The position numbers and the translations under genes are program-made. A model generated the notes under the pieces. It saw only the letters and a program-made list of their open reading frames with translations. It was not told where the DNA came from and made no database searches. This document shows, in pieces, positions 58,176 through 64,000 of a DNA stretch of 64,000 nucleotides. Position 1 is the stretch's first letter, and every line of letters begins with the position of its first letter. The stretch is from Apostichopus japonicus (Eukaryota > Echinodermata > Holothuroidea > Aspidochirotida > Stichopodidae), in the NCBI RefSeq assembly GCF_037975245.1, contig NC_092567.1, positions 18,732,876 through 18,796,875 of the forward strand, given 5' to 3'.

Positions 58176-59959
58176 CTGTTTACCGATACGGCGTTACACA
58201 GTTTACTACATGTAACCACAACACTCTTCTCATCAATTGAAAATGTCTTCTCCCGAATCTTCCGATTCCGAGGAAATAGGACTTCACCTCTCAGGCCTTT
58301 CGTAAGCTTTGACGAAAATTATTTTCTTGAGGAAGAAGAGGAGGAAATAGTTTTCGAGGGTGATGAAGATAATATCGGTGTTTTCCCTATCTTTTGAGCC
58401 CCGTGCAGAAGAATTGTAAAACGATCCTGATGGCCGAGACGCGTCGCTGCCGATCGAAGTCCCCGAGCAGAACGGTTGGACGACCCTGAACCGAAACTGG
58501 TCGGTTGAGCATAAACAAAACCACCGTTATCAAGACCATCATATGATTTAAATTATTTCGAATGTCGGTAATCCTGCTACTGAACTTTGTAGCGAAGCTT
58601 CTAGAATTTTGTGTCTTACAGTGCAAGGAAAATATGACATTCTGTACAGTGCAACCCTATAGTACTATAGAGTAGTGGTAACATGGGGTCTAGACCTAAC
58701 TTAAAGACGTTGTATAACAGGCTAGCCCGTGTAATTGTATCATCCAACTGTTACGTAAAATCACAACACAACGCCAGTTTTACCACAAAAGAAACTTTCA
58801 GATCTAGTACTGATTGTTCTAAAACCGACTGGCTTTAAGTTTTGTGCAAAATATTAGGTAACCAAAAAAATCGTCATTTGCTGTATGAAGGAGGGCTAGG
58901 CTATGGTCATAACAAGTAATTTGGCAACAGTATAGTCAGGGAGTTGTTATGGAACAACTCCCTGGTATAGGCCTACAGGTACTCGTTACGTTGTGTATGT
59001 GTAGTGTTTTGAGCGAGTCGTGTTCAAATTCTTCAATTTATGTCATCTTTTGGAAAAGCTTGCAGTAGAAATCCGTCTTTACTTGTGGTGGAGCAACCTA
59101 ATACCACATATCAGCTCGGCATATTTAACAGTTACGAGATAAATTTTCGTAAAAACAAAACACCAAATCTCAATTACTACGGAGCACTGTGTTCTCAGAC
59201 GTTTAAGAATGTAAACATAGCATCTCGGGAGTGAGCTGCGTTCCTCGACTGACGTCACGCCGCATTACCGTAAAATCAAAAATTTTTAGATAGTTTTTAT
59301 TACCCTCTAATTTTTGATCGTTTATTCCTCAAGGATGCAAGCTTCGGTTGACACAAATTGGGTATCATTGGAAAGCTACGAGTGTACAGAATAAGATGAT
59401 AAAGATTTTTTTTCCATTTCATAACCTCTTTAAAACTTGTTTGTTGGAATTCTAGATGGTAAGCAGGGATATGCTCCCGTAGCTGAGGATAGGCTTTATT
59501 TTGGTTTTATAGATACAAGGAGTAGCAGGAATTTGAAACTATTTAATAGAGAAGAGTGTCGGCATGGTTGTGAAGTCAAAGCAGCGACTTACTGATTTCT
59601 GCTGAATTGAACGGAAGTTTGAGAAAATCGGATTATTTTAATCCGTCTCGGATTATTTTAATCCGATTCCGTCGTAATTGCAAAGGAATTGTTTTGGTTT
59701 ATATGGAACTGCAAATCGTTTCTGATGTTTAAACCGAATGGTGCCGTGGTCTTTAAGTTAAGTTCCCAGAAATTTTCCTTTCCTAGATTTATCTGTCCAA
59801 GAATCGTTTTGGTCAATGGCAATAACACACAAATTCTCAATAGAATGATTTTGGAGATTGAAGTGATTTAATTGCAACAGGTTGGTTGATCTTTTTTTGT
59901 TTTGATCGCCGATCTATGTTGTGTCATTCTCATTCTTAGAGTGTTTTTTTTTTAACTCT
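58176..59959. other. Stretch with degenerate acidic ORF remnant
   Basis: At 58243-58400 a plus-strand ATG opens MSSPESSDSEEIGLHLSGLS and stops. The next frame continues with a Glu-rich acidic peptide (ENYFLEEEEEEIVFEGDED), as if a single frameshift broke one coding segment. No family can be named. 58937-58964 is a perfect hairpin. GGATTATTTTAATCCG is repeated at about 59628-59665. Confidence 0.35.
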
Positions 59960-59967
59960 CCAACGTA

Positions 59968-60410
59968 TTGCAAGTTGCAAATTTTTGGATAGGCAGTTTA
60001 TTTTATACGGAATTTGGAACGTGCGTTTGGTTTGGTTGCTCTGAAAGGCCCCAGTCGAATCGACAAGTAAGCACGTTTTGCAATTTTGTGTACATGGTGA
60101 TGATTTGTTGTGGTGGTAACGTTAGTAAGACAGAAAGGGATCGTGTTGACAACATCATCAAAAAAGCTGAAATATTAGTAGGGGGTCTCAGTCTGCTGTT
60201 GATTTTGTCTACCAGTGTCTCCTACAGTCCAAGCTCAACTCCGTTTGGACGACTATAGTCACCCATTTCATGTTCAACGATCATGATAGATTAATAAACA
60301 GGGGCATTGGTAGACTAAGACTTCCTCAACTTAAGACTAACCGGCACCGCAATTCATTTATCCCTCGTGCAATAAAACTTTACAACAGCAATTTGAGTCG
60401 TTAGGTGGTT
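59968..60410 (+). pseudogene. LINE C-terminal fragment, frameshifted
   Basis: The first frame ends VSKTERDRVDNIIKKAEILV; in shifted frames the sequence continues with LRLPQLKTNRHRNSFIPRAI then KLYNSNL and a stop. GRLRLP-x-x-KTNR-x-x-x-SF-P-x-AI is a common C-terminus of non-LTR retrotransposon polymerases. A short 3' sequence to 60565 and then a (CACT)n tract follow. Reading-frame breaks show it is dead. Confidence 0.6.
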
Positions 60411-60567
60411 GCCTAGTCCTTGGATGGGTACGCTCTGTTTTTAACTATTTAACTTGATCTTACCTTTTTCAGCTATAAGCTGTAATATGATTATAGTTTT
60501 ATATATATTTTTGTATTTCTTATAATGTGCGAGTATCGAAATTTCCGATTTTATGGAGTAATATAGT

Positions 60568-60715
60568 TTCACTCACTCACTCACTCACTCACTCACTCAC
60601 TCACTCACTCACTCACTCACTCACTCACTCACTCACTCACTCACTCACTCACTCACACACTCACACACTCACACACTCACTCACTCACTCACTCACTCAC
60701 TCACTCACTCACTTA
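60568..60715. repeat. (CACT)n microsatellite
   Basis: About 35 tetramers of TCAC/CACT with a short CACA-interrupted zone near 60654-60675. It abuts the truncated 3' end of the Penelope-like element. Confidence 0.97.
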
Positions 60716-62768
60716 CTATCCTGTAGTTTCTGTTTTGTTTTCCCCTAATGGGGTGTCATCCTGAAAGGATGCCCGAACTAAAGTATCCCGAAGGTCTTTT
60801 AATAGCGATGACAGATAGTTCTGAGAAACTGATTTCAGGCGTTCGGTGCCTTGAAGTAGGTGAACATTCTTCTGACAGATATCAGCCAGTGGTGGGAGAC
60901 CAGGGTGGAATTCAGTAACCAATTGTTCCCTTTTGGAACTGGTTTTACGAGTTTTGTACGTCAATGTTTCGGTACGGGGTTTGTTTTTAGCCTTTTTTGA
61001 TGGTATTTTCAATAGTACCCCGAAAGTACTGTCTGTTTAGGAGGTGATGTGACAGTTCTTTATTGCGGGAATCAAAATCGACTTCAGAGGAGCAGATGCG
61101 TCGAATGCGCAAAGCTTGACTGTACGCAATATTTCTGGTACAGTGACGTGGATGGCAACTGCTTGGTAAAAGGTTGTGCTTGTTCGTGGGTTTATTGAAC
61201 AAGTCTGTTTTGAGTGAATCATTTTGTAGGGTCACAGTGGTGTCCAGGAAGTGAACGCCATATCCAGAAAAATCTGCAGTAAATTTGATAGTGTGATGAA
61301 ACAAGTTTGTGTCATCAATGAAGAGTTTTAGAGTTGCCTCACCATGGGTCCATATCATGATGATATCGTCAATGAAACGTAGCACGTGTGTGGTTTCAAG
61401 TTTTGTCGAGATAGAAATTCTTTCTCGAGGTTTCCCATAAAGATGTTTGGTACCCATTGCGGTGCCATGAATTTGGAGGTAGTGTTTGTTGCCAAATACC
61501 AGATTATTGCTGGTCAAGATTAGTTGCATCAATTCGGCCAATTCTTCTTCGTGTTGGTTTTGCCATGTTTCGGTTTGAATGCTTCTGTGCAGGCCAAAAT
61601 GCCCTCTTCGTTAGGGATATTTATGTATAACGAAGACACATCCAAGGTAACTAACAGAGTAATTAGGGGAAGACTTTTTATTTCCCCAATTTTCCGAATG
61701 AAATCCGTAGTGTCCTGCACATAGGACGGTAGGGCCGACACAAGAGGTTAGATGAGAAGGTCCACGAATTTGTAAGTTTTTCAGTCGCTGTACCATTAAC
61801 CGAAATTATGGGCCTCCCGGGATTGCCTTCTTTGTGAATTTTGGGCAGAAAATAAAAGCGACCAGGTTTTGGGTGGTTTTTCAAGGAGGATTTGGCCTAA
61901 CTTGCGGTCAATGGACTCGTTAGAAACTATCTTTTGGATGACTCTTTTCACGTTTTGTGTGATTTCTTGAGTAGGATCAGAATCCAGGAGTTTGTAGTGT
62001 TGAGGGTTGCCGAGCAGTCTGTTGGCTTCCTTTCTATATAATTGTTTGCCCATAGTGACAATTGCAGAACCTTTGTCGGCTGGCCTGATGACAATGTCGT
62101 CGCCCTTCCGGAGTTCATTGATAGCCTGTCTCTCGGTTTTGTTGAGATTGTCGCGAAAGTCTGGGAGGGAGGTCTGTGTTTATACATCCTCCTCAATTGC
62201 CGAAATAAATTATTCAAAAGGCGCACAAAGGGCCTTGGGCGGATTCCACCAGCTTTTTGGCTTAAAATTGGAATACGAGTCGTTGGTTTGTTGCATGGCA
62301 AAAATTTTACGGAGACGTAAGCGTCGATAGAACATATTCAGATCAAGAGAAATTTTCTGAGCGTTAACTTGCCGCGGTTTAGGTAAAAAAATTAGACCTT
62401 TGGAGAGTAGGTTTGTTTCTCCTACCGAAATTTGGCACTCAATGGTAACACTGCACTTTTGGTGGTGCTGCATGCGGTCTGTATCTCTTTGCGACGGAAT
62501 CTGCGAGACCTGTTTTTTTTTGAGGTTTCAAGTTGGGTTTCACCAGAAACTTAAATACCTCTCTTTGGGTGTCATTATCTCTCTTCAATTGTTAAATTGT
62601 CTTGAAGCTAGGGTACGTGAGAGGTCCAAGCATATTTTGGAGACGGAGTCAAGATTTCTTACGAACTCGTTTTTGGGGAGTTCTTTTTGCAGTTTTCTGG
62701 TTTTTGAATCAATTTGCTGGCTAAGTTCGTGAATGGTTTTGCGACAAATACTTATTTGCACAGCCATT
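60716..62768 (-). pseudogene. Degenerate Penelope-like reverse transcriptase
   Basis: Reading minus from 62768, blocks in several frames follow the polymerase order. They are: a coiled N-terminal part; [61 protein letters not shown]; the catalytic FIDDI; a C-terminal SSCHPRHCTRN block; and a thumb-like tail. At least four frameshifts break it. A deletion just after GTAMGTK removes the usual Ala/Pro-rich motif. The GIY-YIG endonuclease expected at the C-terminus is missing, cut off by the (CACT)n tract. The Penelope-like assignment rests on motif order and wording. Confidence 0.7.
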
Positions 62769-62775
62769 AATTGTA

Positions 62776-63022
62776 TGTATGTATGTATGTATGTATGTAT
62801 GTATGTATGTATGTATGTATGTATGTATGTATGTATGTATGTATGTATGTATGTATGTATGTGTGTATGTATGTATGTATGTATGCATGTATGCATGTAT
62901 GCGTGTATGCGTGTATGCATGTATGTATGTATGTATGTACGCGTGTATGTATGTATGTGTGTATGTATGTATGTGTGTGGGTGTATGTATGTGTGTATGT
63001 ATGTATATATGTATGTATATGT
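62776..63022. repeat. (TGTA)n microsatellite
   Basis: About 60 TGTA tetramers with TGCA, TGTG and CGTG variants toward the SINE body. It is the expanded tail of the SINE at 62776-63250. Confidence 0.95.
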
Positions 63023-63250
63023 GATCTTCCCGCAAGCAGGAACTCGCGAAAGAAGCCATGGAGGCTTGTAGACTCGCAAGCTGACCGAAGCCAATCTCTC
63101 GGCACACATCCATTTAACGTCCATGTCAGGAAGTTGTTATTGAACAACACCCTTGCCAGACGAGACACATTGCTGTCGGCGGGGAATCGAACCGGGTATC
63201 TCATGACTGGAAGACGCCGGCGTTAACCACTAGGCTATACACTCCGCTCA
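62776..63250 (-). mobile_element. tRNA-derived SINE with (TACA)n tail
   Basis: On the minus strand it starts TGAGCGGAGTGTATAGCC. The A box is TAGCCTAGTGG and the B box GGTTCGATTCC, a non-tRNA body follows, and the 3' tail is a long (TACA)n microsatellite (62776-63022). AATTGTA flanks both ends (62769-62775 and 63251-63257). It interrupts the N-terminal part of the Penelope-like element. Confidence 0.85.
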
Positions 63251-63257
63251 AATTGTA

Positions 63258-64000
63258 CTTAAAGCCGACAAAAGAAAGCTGTGTCACGCTATACGGACTA
63301 AACAGGTGTTCCATTAACAAACTTTATCTCAAATTGTATGATAATATTGGGTCCTTAGCTTAAGAAAGAAAACTCTGGAGGCAATTTGGTGATCTGTTGG
63401 TTTAATGCGCTCAACTTCGACAGCGTAGCGATTAACTGAAGAGAGTAAAAAATGAAGCAAAAGACATAGAAAATAAATTGCTACTAATATCTCCATACAC
63501 TACCCCTTTAACTCTAGAGGACTTCCAAACTCACTACCCCTTTAACTCTAGAGGACTTCCAAACTCCCAAGAAACTGCATAGACTTAACATAATGTAATG
63601 ACCGAAACACAGGTTCATGTTGCTATGGTATTTATTCAACAACAATAAGAAATGAAAAACCCTGCAAAGACAAAACAAATGGATCATAAATACAAGATTA
63701 AGGTAATTACTTATCATGGATAATTAATGTAAATTAAATGTGCAATGAGAACCAATACATGAGTGACGAGGAGTCATAAACATTGAGTATTGTTCTTACT
63801 TAATTGAATATTGTTTCATTATTCTCAGATGTTGGTCATAGCACTAAATGAATCCAACAATCTCAATTACTTCAACAAAAAGAATTAAAACAAATCACTT
63901 TAGGAAATAAAAAAGAATATCAGGTGACATGTCATGTGACCAACTTCATGTTAACAATTGGGTTGCTAAGGAGATTATGGAACTCTCAGGTCTGATGTTA
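63258..64000. other. Terminal stretch, no gene recognised
   Basis: AT-rich. A 34-bp unit (ACTACCCCTTTAACTCTAGA...) is tandemly duplicated at about 63498-63565. The first bases may hold the displaced N-terminal part of the Penelope-like element. Confidence 0.4.

Noticed and set aside
60527-60748. ORF of repeated Thr-His-Ser-Leu
   Set aside because: It is a translation of the (CACT)n microsatellite.
62585-63226. ORFs of alternating Tyr-Ile-His-Thr or Met-Tyr-Val-Cys
   Set aside because: They are translations of the (TGTA)n SINE tail.
63030-63250. A genuine tRNA gene
   Set aside because: A and B boxes are present, but the sequence continues into a SINE body with a repeat tail and target duplication, and no clean cloverleaf end was seen.

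Overview
The window is eukaryotic, AT-rich, repeat-dense metazoan DNA, not prokaryotic. Short ORFs dominate, coding potential sits in small GT/AG-bounded exons, and there are tRNA-derived SINEs, LINE, Penelope-like and Ty3/gypsy sequences and many non-autonomous inverted-repeat elements. An invertebrate (i-type) lysozyme gene and the repeat style suggest a marine invertebrate deuterostome, most plausibly an echinoderm such as a sea cucumber. The species assignment is inference.

Layout. 1-9 kb: minus-strand exons of an unrecognised gene (start exon 7770-7873, an HMG-box-like exon 5754-5947, downstream exons to about 2022) in ordinary intronic DNA. 10-14.5 kb: debris of a dispersed poly-G repeat family. 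15041-20285: an apparently intact Ty3/gypsy retrotransposon (minus strand) with visually identical 527-bp LTRs, a tRNA-Trp primer-binding site, a CHCC-type Gag and an uninterrupted Pol, matching the CsRn1 clade. 20.3-27.1 kb: repeat fragments, a 279-bp MITE with telomere-like core, and a longer inverted-repeat element. 27497-28904: a 1.4-kb element built almost wholly from GATATC-centred palindromes, with terminal inverted repeats and a 6-bp target duplication, followed by a 104-bp tandem repeat and a MITE carrying a GCGAATGACA array. 30.5-36 kb: one or more candidate plus-strand exons, interrupted by a 2.76-kb inverted-repeat element (32350-35106) that carries a nested element and a 160-bp tandem array rich in YY1-like motifs. 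38.8-42.7, 46.1-48.75, 53.4-54.9 and 20.6-21.4 kb: copies of a large repeat family full of AGGTCA half-sites.

44140-52257 (minus): a complete three-exon i-type lysozyme gene. Splice phases agree, there is a signal peptide, and the family's catalytic Glu and Asp are present. Its 7.3-kb first intron holds one AGGTCA element, several MITEs and a 5'-truncated LINE. 55.26-58.18 kb: a second palindrome-built element (TTTACCGCGGTAAA units) containing a SINE with a 12-bp target duplication. 60-63.3 kb: a LINE C-terminal fragment, a (CACT)n tract and a degenerate Penelope-like reverse transcriptase, itself split by a second SINE with a 7-bp target duplication.

The functional host gene content is small. 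The most notable structure is the set of inverted-repeat elements whose bodies are arrays of short palindromes or transcription-factor-like motifs.
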